A DNA stretch of 39,064 bases from Nitrospirota bacterium (GTDB lineage Bacteria > Nitrospirota > Nitrospiria > SBBL01 > JAADHI01), in the NCBI GenBank assembly GCA_029261215.1, contig JAJDBT010000029.1:1-39064 (forward strand), in the 5' to 3' direction. Positions within the stretch are counted from its first letter, which is position 1. Each line of letters begins with the position of its first letter. Position numbers and translations under genes: made by a program. The notes beneath the pieces are model-generated. The model ran no database searches, had not been told where the DNA came from, and saw nothing but the letters and a program-made list of their open reading frames with translations. Below are positions 10,001 to 17,866 of the stretch, one piece after another.

Positions 10001-10378
10001 GGCTGTCGGCAATAACAAAATCAAAACGGCCAAAACAAAACGCACCAAACTAAAGGCATAAAACGAAAAATCAAATAAAGAAGAGAGCGTTTGATAAATA
10101 GGAACAAGAGATGAAAAAAGCACCGGGACAACGAAGGCGTACGCCCCGATGCCTAACTCAAGCAGACCATAGGTTTTCAGGGGATTCTGGTATCGGTCCG
10201 CCCGCTTTCCAAAAAACCAGCTTCCCAGGGCGAGTCCGCCCATAAACGCCGTTAAAAGCGTCGAAATGGCGAACATGGATGCCCCGAAAACGAGAACCAA
10301 CTCCCGCATCCATACCATTTGGTACAGCAGAGCCGTCAGGCCAGATAAAAAGAAAAGAATGGGAACAAGCGCAAACAT
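7052..10378 (-). CDS. MFS-like membrane protein fused to spermidine-synthase-like and TPR domains
   Basis: This 1108-residue protein has two blocks of about six hydrophobic helices (1-200 and 230-460) separated by a charged loop near 199-230. A Rossmann-type spermidine-synthase-like domain follows (about 480-760), then TPR-type helical repeats (about 790-1100). The SAM-binding loop is VMLIGHGSGI (about 549-558). Where true aminopropyltransferases have a catalytic Asp (a 'D-S-T-D-P' type motif), this one has YDVIVSEPSHPW (618-629), so ordinary spermidine synthesis is doubtful. MFS/spermidine-synthase fusions are widespread but functionally uncharacterised. The first two-thirds is membrane-bound and the TPR part likely binds a partner. 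Confidence 0.85.
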   Translation of the reverse strand: MFALVPILFFLSGLTALLYQMVWMRELVLVFGASMFAISTLLTAFMGGLALGSWFFGKRADRYQNPLKTYGLLELGIGAYAFVVPVLFSSLVPIYQTLSSLFDFSFYAFSLVRFVLAVLILLLPTALMGGTLPVLAQRYKNQVSVGKGIGLLYAFNTFGAVIGVLSAGFFLLPMFGLQKTTFLAAALNAVIAFLAIALGKREARETLPDLAEAPAKRRSRQKEKISPEQRRLTRILFAVFAVSGFSAMIYEVVWTRILTLILGSTVYSYATMLSTYLLGLALGSFIFSLLLKRFQRPLMLLTFVQGGIALFAFGGEFVFPLLPTIFLKMMEVLHTWSKVRAATKFIISGAVMMIPTILMGGVFPLVIHILTSREKSESKPLGSIVGKSYAINTVGTIFGSFSVGFILLPLFGIQKSLHFAIMVNMLLALVLWFSVSRYEDAKSRVFEKNKVWATGGVFAFLFFMIFSAPPWDPLMMSSELFGQQAKLNMLYYKEGISATVTVVQHQTLAKIPHLTLAIDGKPNASTTGDMKTQLLVAHLPMLLAPDPKNVMLIGHGSGITTGSMIMHPIEKLITLELEPAVIEGSRFFDPFSHNVLDDPRVSLVEDDARNYLLRTDEQYDVIVSEPSHPWRSGSAKLFTKEFFQLGKEHLSSGGIFSQWIHFYGIRSTELKSVIKTFHSVFDEVLIFFTDAGDLIMLGSANPFNINREEMGRRISMPGVANDLARADVHSIYDLWAHFLLGPNEVDRFVGDAVLNTDDFTLVEFQTPKSLFEDTMSVHIAEMRGAASAGDNYLFEPETSDVEKAEGYLKIAEAFLRMEKLKEAGEMIEKAQGLHASAEGEWLRGRRFLKEDRRREAEEAWLRALEQDPTHQKTLLYLAMFYQSQGAFQRASTYLVNIGDDSLVGLKSAYYKGVDLYFRGEYDPALEYLRKGAVFSEPLSHYYESLVLEKLGREEDSKQALAKFIMGLDDWRKALEVEPKKFQHLPYRENVEWRRKVGILIPEEERMASIFERLIDDPLKSLYGGAGLYLLSRYEDAVQILEGGIDKLGRQAPGSIMYYYLGLSFQALGRDIDASNAYKSFIERHTLDDGDIRIIEAKKHIGLLHTASR

Positions 10379-10458
10379 AAGGGCGTATCTTAGAGGAAAA
10401 GTGGCACAATCTCAAATAGATTTATGCGATACACCCGAATGCCAACCGACGACGGGAC

Positions 10459-10782
10459 TCAGTCTTCTTCGCCTTCGCCAACCGGTTCATTCATTGTTGA
10501 AATACGGGTATTGTTTGTCCCTTCCGGCACAAATATCAAATAAATGGGTTTTTCATTTCGCAGCATATCAATGATGTTCGCCATGTCTGCGTAGCGGTAA
10601 TACAAAAAATAGTTGTTGCCGCTCTTGCTCGCCTCGCTCAAAGCATTTGGCCCGTCATTAAAGTAGAGGTAGACTCTTTTTCCGTCAGCAGCGCTACAAG
10701 TCGCGACGGCTTTTGTAGAGGATTCTCTCGTAGAAAATTGATAATATTGGTAGTTTGTGATTTCAAATACTTCGCTCGGCAT
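10459..10782 (-). CDS. Small hypothetical protein
   Basis: I do not recognise this 107-residue protein. It starts at an ATG with a strong AGAGGAGA ribosome site 8-15 bases upstream. It is rich in Tyr and Asn (ITNYQYYQF, NNYFLYYRY) and ends with an acidic GEGEED tail. There is no signal peptide or membrane helix, so it is probably cytoplasmic. It lies between the outer-membrane protein gene and the MFS/spermidine-synthase-like gene on the same strand, with gaps of 254 and 80 bases. Confidence 0.6.
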   Translation of the reverse strand: MPSEVFEITNYQYYQFSTRESSTKAVATCSAADGKRVYLYFNDGPNALSEASKSGNNYFLYYRYADMANIIDMLRNEKPIYLIFVPEGTNNTRISTMNEPVGEGEED

Positions 10783-11036
10783 GTGTGTCTCCTCTTATTA
10801 AAATGATAGTTTTTTTGTGAATGCTGGAAAGCTTTGGCCGCTGAATCCGGCCGCCGCTGGAATAAAAATGGATGAGCTTTCCGGGGAAGTATATTTCTTT
10901 GATGTATGATTTTACAATCCCCTCATTTGGGGGGCATCTGTGAATCATAAAAGGGATTGAACTGCTTAAGATACAGTGATCATCCCTGATCTGATTGAGA
11001 ACATTGATCGGATTGACAATGAACCCGCCCTCCAGA

Positions 11037-12245
11037 TTAATGCTGATGTTCATCGTGTGCGCCAAGCGTGAACCCGTATTGAATCACGAACACATGTATC
11101 GGATTAGGAAAATCATCTGAATGATCATAGTTGTACTGAATACGGATTTTTGAAAATTCCGAAGGATAAAAGGTCAGATTGGGCGATACCCGCCATCGAT
11201 CCCCTGTCCTGGGATCATTTGGTTGGCTTGCATCCGCTTGATCATAACGAATACCGGCCACCCATTTCGGAGTAAAACCATAGAGTGATTGCAGATAAAA
11301 GCCAGTACTTTTAAAGGTTTCTTCAGGTAATGAGGTCCCATCCACAACCGCGCTCCCCGCTTCGTAATACCGCTGCATGACCTCACCTTCGATCGTCACA
11401 AAATCCCCGCCTTGATCGATACCCAGCGGTTGCCATTTGATAAAAAAGTCAATCCCGTGAATCCGTGTTTTTGCATCCGGACCCGTACCGTTGGGCCCAA
11501 GAATGTGAGATGTTCCCGCCGAAATCGAGAGCCCCCCACTCAAATCAAAAACGGTTTTTAGGCCGCCCATGTAGAAGAAATCCTCAGCCTCATCCAAGAC
11601 TTGCGTTGTAATCGGTCTTCCCGCAAAAGTCTCCTCTTCTAAAAAAAGAAAACTGGACGCAGTCTCCCCTTTTGCATTTTGAACAGAGCCTGTGAATTCA
11701 AAAAACACCTTTGTCGGCAAACGCAGGGAGACCTGAAGGCCCAAATTCCTTAAGCCTTCTCCTCCAAACATTACCGTGTTAACGACCGTCTGATCTACAA
11801 AATCCCAGGCATGCGGGTGGCGTGTATTCATTCGACCAAAACGCGTAAAAAACTGACCGGCCATCATTTCGAGACCATAGGGCAGCTTGAGTGTGCTCAT
11901 ATAAACCTCCTCCACTTCCACAATGGACTCGCCGTCTTCAAAACCAAAAACAAGGTGCCCTTCGGCTCGGAAATAAGAGTCCACAACACCCGCCATCGTT
12001 AATTCAAGATTTTGCAGGTTAAACCCCCGTTCATTCGGGTCATGTGCACCCCATTGAAGGTTTTCCCGTTCAGAAAAATAGCCTGCGGAAAACAACCCAT
12101 CTATAGAAATATCGAAATGAGAGACTTCCTGAAGCTCAAGTTCTGTCTCCAAAAACGGGTTTACCCCATGTCCATCTTCAGCCCATAAATGTTGTGTCAT
12201 TCCCAAAAAAAGGATTAAAAAAATGGCTAAAATCTGGATTTTCAT
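11037..12245 (-). CDS. Outer-membrane beta-barrel (porin-like) protein
   Basis: The 402-residue product has a signal peptide (MKIQILAIFLILFLGMTQHL then WAEDG). Alternating short amphipathic strands and loops run through the rest, as in an outer-membrane barrel (for example NLELTMAGVVDSYFRAEGHL and FSKIRIQYNYDHSDDF). The C-terminus FVIQYGFTLGAHDEHQH resembles a group sometimes annotated 'zinc-regulated outer membrane receptor', which often ends in a GAH..H motif, but no TonB plug domain is present. The ATG at 12245 is preferred over an upstream in-frame TTG at 12260 because GAGAGG precedes it. The transported solute is unknown. Confidence 0.72.
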   Translation of the reverse strand: MKIQILAIFLILFLGMTQHLWAEDGHGVNPFLETELELQEVSHFDISIDGLFSAGYFSERENLQWGAHDPNERGFNLQNLELTMAGVVDSYFRAEGHLVFGFEDGESIVEVEEVYMSTLKLPYGLEMMAGQFFTRFGRMNTRHPHAWDFVDQTVVNTVMFGGEGLRNLGLQVSLRLPTKVFFEFTGSVQNAKGETASSFLFLEEETFAGRPITTQVLDEAEDFFYMGGLKTVFDLSGGLSISAGTSHILGPNGTGPDAKTRIHGIDFFIKWQPLGIDQGGDFVTIEGEVMQRYYEAGSAVVDGTSLPEETFKSTGFYLQSLYGFTPKWVAGIRYDQADASQPNDPRTGDRWRVSPNLTFYPSEFSKIRIQYNYDHSDDFPNPIHVFVIQYGFTLGAHDEHQH

Positions 12246-12435
12246 CAGATTGCCTCTCAAATGTACCTTGATTGATCCGCTCTGCTTAATTCACCGATTG
12301 AGGAAAGATCAGGCGTGTCACAGAGGAATCTATCAGGGATGGATTTAATAAAAGTCGAACACTTCAATCAAAACGTGTTCACACAAGCTTCATATCAAAA
12401 ACAGTCAAAACCTGTGTTCTGTCGATTGTGATGTA

Positions 12436-12747
12436 TTAGGATAAAATAAGGGAAAAGGGAGGTCCTCTAGAAAAATCGAGGGTGCTTTCAGTCAATTCAA
12501 AAAAGATCTGCTTTTCAGTCGCTTGACTTGAAATCGCGAACAAAAAAGTAGAGAGCGCTGCAACAAAAGTAATCAGGGCTTGCCCATACAGAACACAGTC
12601 ACCAATTGCACAGGCCCCTGAATTCGAAAGTTCATTCTCGGCATAGATATGATAAAGAGCAAAAGAAGAAAAAATAAACAGGTAGGCAATAAAAATTGTA
12701 AAAAAAAGCAGTGTAAAGCGCGATCGTTTTATTTTTTTTTCAAACAT
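12436..12747 (-). CDS. Small two-helix membrane protein, hypothetical
   Basis: The 103-residue protein has a basic N-terminus (KKIKRSR), a long hydrophobic helix (about 11-33), a short loop with two cysteines (GACAIGDC, about 44-51) that could form a disulfide outside the cytoplasm, and a second helix (about 53-74). I do not recognise the family. No clear ribosome site precedes the ATG, so the start is uncertain. It follows lspA on the same strand by 57 bases, with a palindrome in the gap. Confidence 0.5.
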   Translation of the reverse strand: MFEKKIKRSRFTLLFFTIFIAYLFIFSSFALYHIYAENELSNSGACAIGDCVLYGQALITFVAALSTFLFAISSQATEKQIFFELTESTLDFSRGPPFSLILS

Positions 12748-12782
12748 GATAGATGAGTCGTATTTTTATAGAGCACACCCTA

Positions 12783-12796
12783 TTACTCAAGAGTAA
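12783..12796. promoter_or_regulatory. 14-base palindrome, possible operator
   Basis: TTACTC-AA-GAGTAA is a perfect inverted repeat in the 57-base gap between lspA and the small membrane-protein gene. Its stem is only 6 bp with a 2-base centre, so a dimeric regulator site is more likely than a terminator. No cognate regulator is in the window. Confidence 0.25.
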
Positions 12797-12804
12797 GCCA
12801 ATGT

Positions 12805-13311
12805 TCATTTCTTTGTTTCAAGCGGTTCAGGGTTTTCTTTCTTTGGGAAAAAAAGATGAATCATAAGCAGGGAAATCCCAACGGTGATGGCTGAATCCGC
12901 GACATTGAAGGCCGGCCAGTGATGCTCGCCGATGTAAAAATCCAGAAAATCGATGACTTCCCCCAAACGCACCCGGTCAATCATATTACCGATCGCCCCA
13001 CCAAACAGCATGGAAATCGCAGTCAAAGCGACAGTGTCTTCTTTTTCCGTATCACGAAAAAAGAGACCGAGCAAAATAAGCGCGATCACGGAAACAATAC
13101 CGAAAAAAAACATGCGAAAGGTTTCTCCCTGATTACCTAAAAAACCAAAAGCCGCGCCCGGATTTAAAATATAGGTGAAGGAAAAATAGCCATCAATGAC
13201 GATAACGGATTCATGGAGTTTGAAATTTTTTTCAACCCAAATTTTTGTTATTTGGTCCAGAACGATGATGCTCAAGCTGATCGGAAGCAGGAAACGTGTT
13301 TTACGATTCAT
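12805..13311 (-). CDS. lspA: Lipoprotein signal peptidase (signal peptidase II)
   Basis: LspA cleaves the signal peptide from diacylglyceryl-prolipoproteins in the inner membrane. From the ATG at 13311 it is 168 residues with four hydrophobic helices. Motifs include LDQITKIWVEKN near the N-terminus, NPGAAFGFL, and the two catalytic aspartates in GEVIDFLDF and FNVADSAI. The N-terminal extension of the longer open frame is only the ileS 3' end in another frame. The start overlaps the ileS stop by 11 bases (ATGAATCGTAA), giving coupled translation; ileS-lspA is a common gene pair. Confidence 0.96.
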   Translation of the reverse strand: MNRKTRFLLPISLSIIVLDQITKIWVEKNFKLHESVIVIDGYFSFTYILNPGAAFGFLGNQGETFRMFFFGIVSVIALILLGLFFRDTEKEDTVALTAISMLFGGAIGNMIDRVRLGEVIDFLDFYIGEHHWPAFNVADSAITVGISLLMIHLFFPKKENPEPLETKK

Positions 13312-16159
13312 GATGCGTCTCGGAAGTAAAGACCTCCGCGCATCGGCTGCACAGCGTAGGATAAGATGGATTTGAGCCCACTTCGACCTGGAACATCCAG
13401 CACCGTTCACACTTCTCCCCCAGGGCAGCGGTGACGCGGATCTTCAAACCCAGTTCATTGTCCGTTTTCTCGAATAACCAGTCATCGGCAGGAAGCGCTT
13501 CGGATACATCCTCTCCCTGCCATTCATCAAGGCGGGTTTGGGAGACAATAAAAAATGCGGGCAAGAAGCCCTCAAGGGCAACAAGCTTGTCATAAAGCGG
13601 GGCTTTGGCTGATAAGGCCACGGCAGCCTGTAAAGAATTACCAATACTGTGCTCTTTTCGTGCGGTTTCCAATACGCCCGAAACAGATTCCCGAACCCGC
13701 ATCAATCCTTCCCAATGTTTCAATCGCTTTAAGTCAGCAGGTTTTATCGGCACGAAATTGCTTAAATGCACTGAATTTTCCTGACGAAGATCCTCTGACA
13801 AATGCGGCCAAATCTCCTCGGCGGTAAAACTTAAAATCGGAGCCATCAGGCGCACTAAAGTCAGCAAAATTTCTTGCATCACCGCCTGCGCCGCACGCCG
13901 AACCGGCGCGTTTTTTGCCGAGGTATAGAGCCTGTCTTTGATGATATCAAGGTAAAAAGACGAAAGATCGACTGCACAAAAATTGTTCAAGGAATGGTAA
14001 ACGACATGAAAAGTCGATTCGCCATAGGCTTTCTGCACCTTTTCATTTAAAAGACGTAGCCGGTCCAGCGCCCAAAGGTCTATTTCCTGAAAATCATTCG
14101 GAGAGACCGAGTGCCCATCGGACAATGAAAAATCAGAAAGGTTGCTGATCAAAAACCGGCAGGTATTTCGAATCTTGCGATAGGCTTCCGAGATCTGCTT
14201 CAAGATATCGGGAGAAATGCGGATATCCCCGCTAAAATCCGTCGCAGCAACCCAAAGCCGTAAAATATCCGCTCCGTCCTGGTTGATAATTTCCTGTGGC
14301 GCAATGACGTTGCCCAAAGACTTTGACATTTTTTTCCCTGCACCGTCCACAACAAAGCCATGAGTCAAAACCGTCTTGTAGGGCACCTGAGCGTCTGTCA
14401 TCAGTGAAACCAGCATCGTGCTGTGAAACCAGCCCCGGTGCTGATCGGAACCTTCCAAATAAAGGTCTGCGGGCCAGGCTAAATTTGGCCGGGTTTTTAA
14501 AACGGCGGCGTGACTGACACCCGATTCAAACCAGACATCCAGAATATCCTGCTCCTGCTGAAAAGATGTTCCGGCGCAGTTCGGACAGACCGTGCCCTTG
14601 GGCAATAATTCGGCAGCAGATTTTGAAAACCAGAGGTCACTGCCTGGGCCAGCGGCCATCAAATCCGCAACAGCGTTAATAATCGATTCGGAAAGAAAAG
14701 GCTCCCGGCAATCGAGACAGAGAAAGGCGACAATTGGCACGCCCCATACGCGCTGGCGCGAAATACACCAATCGGGGCGATTTGAGATCATGCCTTCAAT
14801 CCGGTCTTGACCCCACTTGGGAATCCATTTCACATCTTCCGCAATGGTTTTTAAGGCCCGTTCCCGAAGGTGGTTTTCCGCCATTGAAATAAACCACTGC
14901 TCCGTCGCACGAAAAATGACGGGATTTTTACAGCGCCAGCAATGCGGATAAGAATGTGCAATTTCTCCCGCACTCAGCAAGGCCGCACGTTCACGGAGCA
15001 ATGCGATAATTGGTGTATTTGCCTCAAAAACCTTGAGCCCGGCATAGGAGCCCGCCTCTTCGGTAAATCGGCCCTGATGGTCAACGGGGGCATAAACCTC
15101 CAGATCGTATTTTAAGCCCACTTCATAATCTTCCTGTCCATGACCCGGCGCAGTGTGAACGCAGCCCGTCCCCTGCTCCAGCGTGACATGATCGCCCAAA
15201 ATCACAGGGGCAGTCTGATCAAGCCAGGGGTGCTGACAGACGATGCCTTCAAGGGCTTCTCCGCTCCAGACTTCGGATGAAACCTCGCAGGCTTCGGATT
15301 CAAAACCAAAGGTTTTCATACTTTGATCCACAAGGTCTTCGGCTACAATCAAGTGGCCTGCCGGTGTGGAGACCCGTCGATAATTGAGTGTCGGATGCAC
15401 TGCAATGGCTTTATTCGCAACAAGCGTCCAGGGCGTCGTGGTCCAAATGACAAAAAAAGTCGTATCTTCTGAATCGGATGAAAACACCTCTTTTGAATCC
15501 GTCACACGGAATTTCACATAAATAGAGGGAGAGGTTTTATCTGCATATTCCACTTCGGCCTCGGCAAGCGCGGTTTCATCGGACGCGCACCACAAGACAG
15601 GCTTTTTTCCTTTATAAACCCCGCCAGTCGCCACCACTTTTCCAAATTGCCGGATAATATCGGCTTCATAAGCGGGTGTTAAAGTGAGATAGGGATCTTC
15701 CCATTCACCAAAGACGCCGAGACGTTTGAATTCCTCTTTTTGAATGTCCACAAAACGCAATGCCGATTCGCGGCATTTCTGCCGAATTTCGATCTTTGAC
15801 ATCTCCGCCTTTTTAGATCCCAGTTTTTTGAGGACCTGATGCTCAATGGGGAGGCCGTGACAATCCCATCCAGGGACGTAAGGGGCGCGATACCCACTCA
15901 TCGTCTTCGATTTAACGATAATATCTTTCAGAATTTTATTGAGCGCATGGCCGATATGAATATGCCCATTTGCATAGGGCGGCCCGTCGTGCAGAATATA
16001 GGTCGGATCGTCAGCGTGCTTTTTTTGAATTTCGTCATAGAGCTTGGCGGCGTCCCAGGCTGCCAGATGATCCCGCTCGCGCTGCGCTAAATTGGCACGC
16101 ATTGGGAAGGCCGTATTCGGCAGGTTTAAACTGTCTTTAAATTGGGCTTTTTTATCCAT
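13301..16159 (-). CDS. ileS: Isoleucyl-tRNA synthetase
   Basis: IleS charges tRNA-Ile in the cytoplasm and edits misacylated valine. The class I signature PYANGHIHIGHA (HIGH motif) and GKKMSKSLGN (KMSKS motif) are both present, with the editing domain between them. The C-terminal zinc finger is CERCWMF...CSRCAEVF. From MDKKAQFKDSLNLP it is 952 residues, matching the family; an upstream in-frame ATG at 16183 is possible but less typical. It is followed by lspA in an 11-base overlap. Nothing suggests it is broken. Confidence 0.97.
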   Translation of the reverse strand: MDKKAQFKDSLNLPNTAFPMRANLAQRERDHLAAWDAAKLYDEIQKKHADDPTYILHDGPPYANGHIHIGHALNKILKDIIVKSKTMSGYRAPYVPGWDCHGLPIEHQVLKKLGSKKAEMSKIEIRQKCRESALRFVDIQKEEFKRLGVFGEWEDPYLTLTPAYEADIIRQFGKVVATGGVYKGKKPVLWCASDETALAEAEVEYADKTSPSIYVKFRVTDSKEVFSSDSEDTTFFVIWTTTPWTLVANKAIAVHPTLNYRRVSTPAGHLIVAEDLVDQSMKTFGFESEACEVSSEVWSGEALEGIVCQHPWLDQTAPVILGDHVTLEQGTGCVHTAPGHGQEDYEVGLKYDLEVYAPVDHQGRFTEEAGSYAGLKVFEANTPIIALLRERAALLSAGEIAHSYPHCWRCKNPVIFRATEQWFISMAENHLRERALKTIAEDVKWIPKWGQDRIEGMISNRPDWCISRQRVWGVPIVAFLCLDCREPFLSESIINAVADLMAAGPGSDLWFSKSAAELLPKGTVCPNCAGTSFQQEQDILDVWFESGVSHAAVLKTRPNLAWPADLYLEGSDQHRGWFHSTMLVSLMTDAQVPYKTVLTHGFVVDGAGKKMSKSLGNVIAPQEIINQDGADILRLWVAATDFSGDIRISPDILKQISEAYRKIRNTCRFLISNLSDFSLSDGHSVSPNDFQEIDLWALDRLRLLNEKVQKAYGESTFHVVYHSLNNFCAVDLSSFYLDIIKDRLYTSAKNAPVRRAAQAVMQEILLTLVRLMAPILSFTAEEIWPHLSEDLRQENSVHLSNFVPIKPADLKRLKHWEGLMRVRESVSGVLETARKEHSIGNSLQAAVALSAKAPLYDKLVALEGFLPAFFIVSQTRLDEWQGEDVSEALPADDWLFEKTDNELGLKIRVTAALGEKCERCWMFQVEVGSNPSYPTLCSRCAEVFTSETHHES

Positions 16160-16198
16160 AATTCTGGGGGCAGATAGTAGCATCGGCCCTGGGCCTTG

Positions 16199-17725
16199 TC
16201 AATGAGAGGAAAGCCCCAGGCGGGTTTCTTTCAAAAAGGCAATGGCCGCTTCCGGGGTCGCGATTCGACCACATAACTGTTCTTCTCTGATCAGATTCAG
16301 GTATTTCCCCACCTCCGGTCCCGGCTGAAGATTTAAGGTTTTCATGACTTGCTGACCATTCAAAAGCGGCTCGGGAACCTTTGCCCGCTCTGCGCTGAGC
16401 GCTTCAATTTTGTGGATACGTTCTTTGATCACCCAATAATGGAGGATATGCCCTTCAGGATGCTCCGGGACAGCGGCCATCCCGTCACAGTAGATGAGCT
16501 GAAGCAGCTTTCTGCCCATTGTTTGGGGGTTTAAAAAATGTCGTTCAATCGTCGCGGCCCGCATTTTATCAATTTCGCCCTGCACCAAAATCAGGTGTTT
16601 TGCCACGAGCCAGGCAAGATGATCTTCATCAACATGATAGCGGCTGTCTTTAGGATAGCTCGAAAGTTTGAGGCGATGGACAATGGCTCTCGTCATCTGC
16701 GCCCCTATGGTATCGTGACCATGAAAGCGGATGCGATCCACCCCGTCTCGCTCCGGCGTTTGAATGGTGACCGGTTTCGCCACATCGTGAAACAAGACAG
16801 ACAAAACCACTTCCGCATTCAATGCTTCTGAAAATTCAGTTTTAAATTCTGGCGTCAGCAGTTGTGAAAGTGCAAGCCGCGTATGCACCCAGACGTCCCC
16901 TTCCGAGTGATAATTCCTGGGCTGCGGACAGCCTTTCATCGTCAAAAGTTCTGGAATCAGTTCTGCAAAGGCGCCGCTGATATCCCATAAATCATAAGCC
17001 CGGACCGGATGTGACACCATGGCCTTGATAAACTCTTTTGCAATGGTTTCACGCGGCACGACAAAAGCATAATCCTCACGTCTTGCATTCAAAGCCGAAA
17101 TGGACGATTTCAAAACACGCCATGTGGCTTCTTCAAATTTGAAATCAAATTGTACAGCAAAACGGAGACCCCGCAGCAGGCGGGAACTGTCTTCAGAAAA
17201 ACGAAGCGCAGGATCTCCCACCGTACGCAAGATGCCTTCTTGAAGATCTTGCAAACCCTGAAAGGGATCAATGAGTTCCAGTGTTTTAAGATTGCAGGCC
17301 ATGGCGTTGATTGTAAAATCGCGGCGTTTCAAATCCTCTTCGACACTCAGATTCGGATCTGAAACAATGGAAAAATCACGATACCCGCCGCCCTGAGAAA
17401 AAGAGGATTCCGTCCGGGGAAGCGCAACATCGATGGCTTCTTCAAGCGGATTTAGATTTGGAATGAATTTAAAAACACCAAAACTCTTGCCCACCCAGCT
17501 GACGCTTCCCCGTTCACGAAGAAAAGACTCCAGGGCCTTTGCAGGCACCGCCCGGATTAAAAAATCATAATCCTTTGTTTCGCGCCTTAAAAGAAGGTCC
17601 CGGACAGCGCCGCCGACCAGGTATGCGTCTCCTTTTGGAAATTTTTTAAAAAAATCCAGCAGGAAGGGAAGACGGTTTTGGATGTCTGAAAGACTGTGAG
17701 ACAGATGATCAGTTGAAATGAGCAT
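16199..17725 (-). CDS. CCA-adding tRNA nucleotidyltransferase / poly(A) polymerase family with HD domain
   Basis: This 508-residue protein has the nucleotidyltransferase core: LVGGAVRDLLL, the metal-binding KDYDFLI, and RRDFTINAMA. An HD-type phosphohydrolase region follows (VLFHDVAKP, then HVDEDHLAWL). This arrangement is typical of CCA-adding enzymes that mature or repair tRNA 3' ends, but sequence alone does not always separate them from poly(A) polymerases. The start at 17725 is chosen because the 34 residues before it (open frame to 17827) lack family resemblance; no clear ribosome site supports either start. It lies upstream of ileS on the same strand. Confidence 0.85.
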   Translation of the reverse strand: MLISTDHLSHSLSDIQNRLPFLLDFFKKFPKGDAYLVGGAVRDLLLRRETKDYDFLIRAVPAKALESFLRERGSVSWVGKSFGVFKFIPNLNPLEEAIDVALPRTESSFSQGGGYRDFSIVSDPNLSVEEDLKRRDFTINAMACNLKTLELIDPFQGLQDLQEGILRTVGDPALRFSEDSSRLLRGLRFAVQFDFKFEEATWRVLKSSISALNARREDYAFVVPRETIAKEFIKAMVSHPVRAYDLWDISGAFAELIPELLTMKGCPQPRNYHSEGDVWVHTRLALSQLLTPEFKTEFSEALNAEVVLSVLFHDVAKPVTIQTPERDGVDRIRFHGHDTIGAQMTRAIVHRLKLSSYPKDSRYHVDEDHLAWLVAKHLILVQGEIDKMRAATIERHFLNPQTMGRKLLQLIYCDGMAAVPEHPEGHILHYWVIKERIHKIEALSAERAKVPEPLLNGQQVMKTLNLQPGPEVGKYLNLIREEQLCGRIATPEAAIAFLKETRLGLSSH

Positions 17726-17866
17726 GCCGCTACTATAAATTGAAGGTTCACATTTTCGCAACACCGTGGCAGATTCTTTTTGTATAACAGACCACATCGC
17801 ACCGGAAGCAGCACGTGATAAGCTCAAAGCAAGATGTGTTCTTCCGATGACCTTTAGGAGACATTT

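Noticed and set aside
10763-11065. 100-codon minus-strand frame between the barrel protein and the small hypothetical gene
   Set aside because: It overlaps both neighbours, has no ribosome site at its start, and resembles no family. A real gene is possible but unsupported.
16185-16195. GGCCCTGGGCC palindrome between the CCA enzyme and ileS as a terminator
   Set aside because: Short with no T-run on the minus strand, and it lies at the ileS start region.
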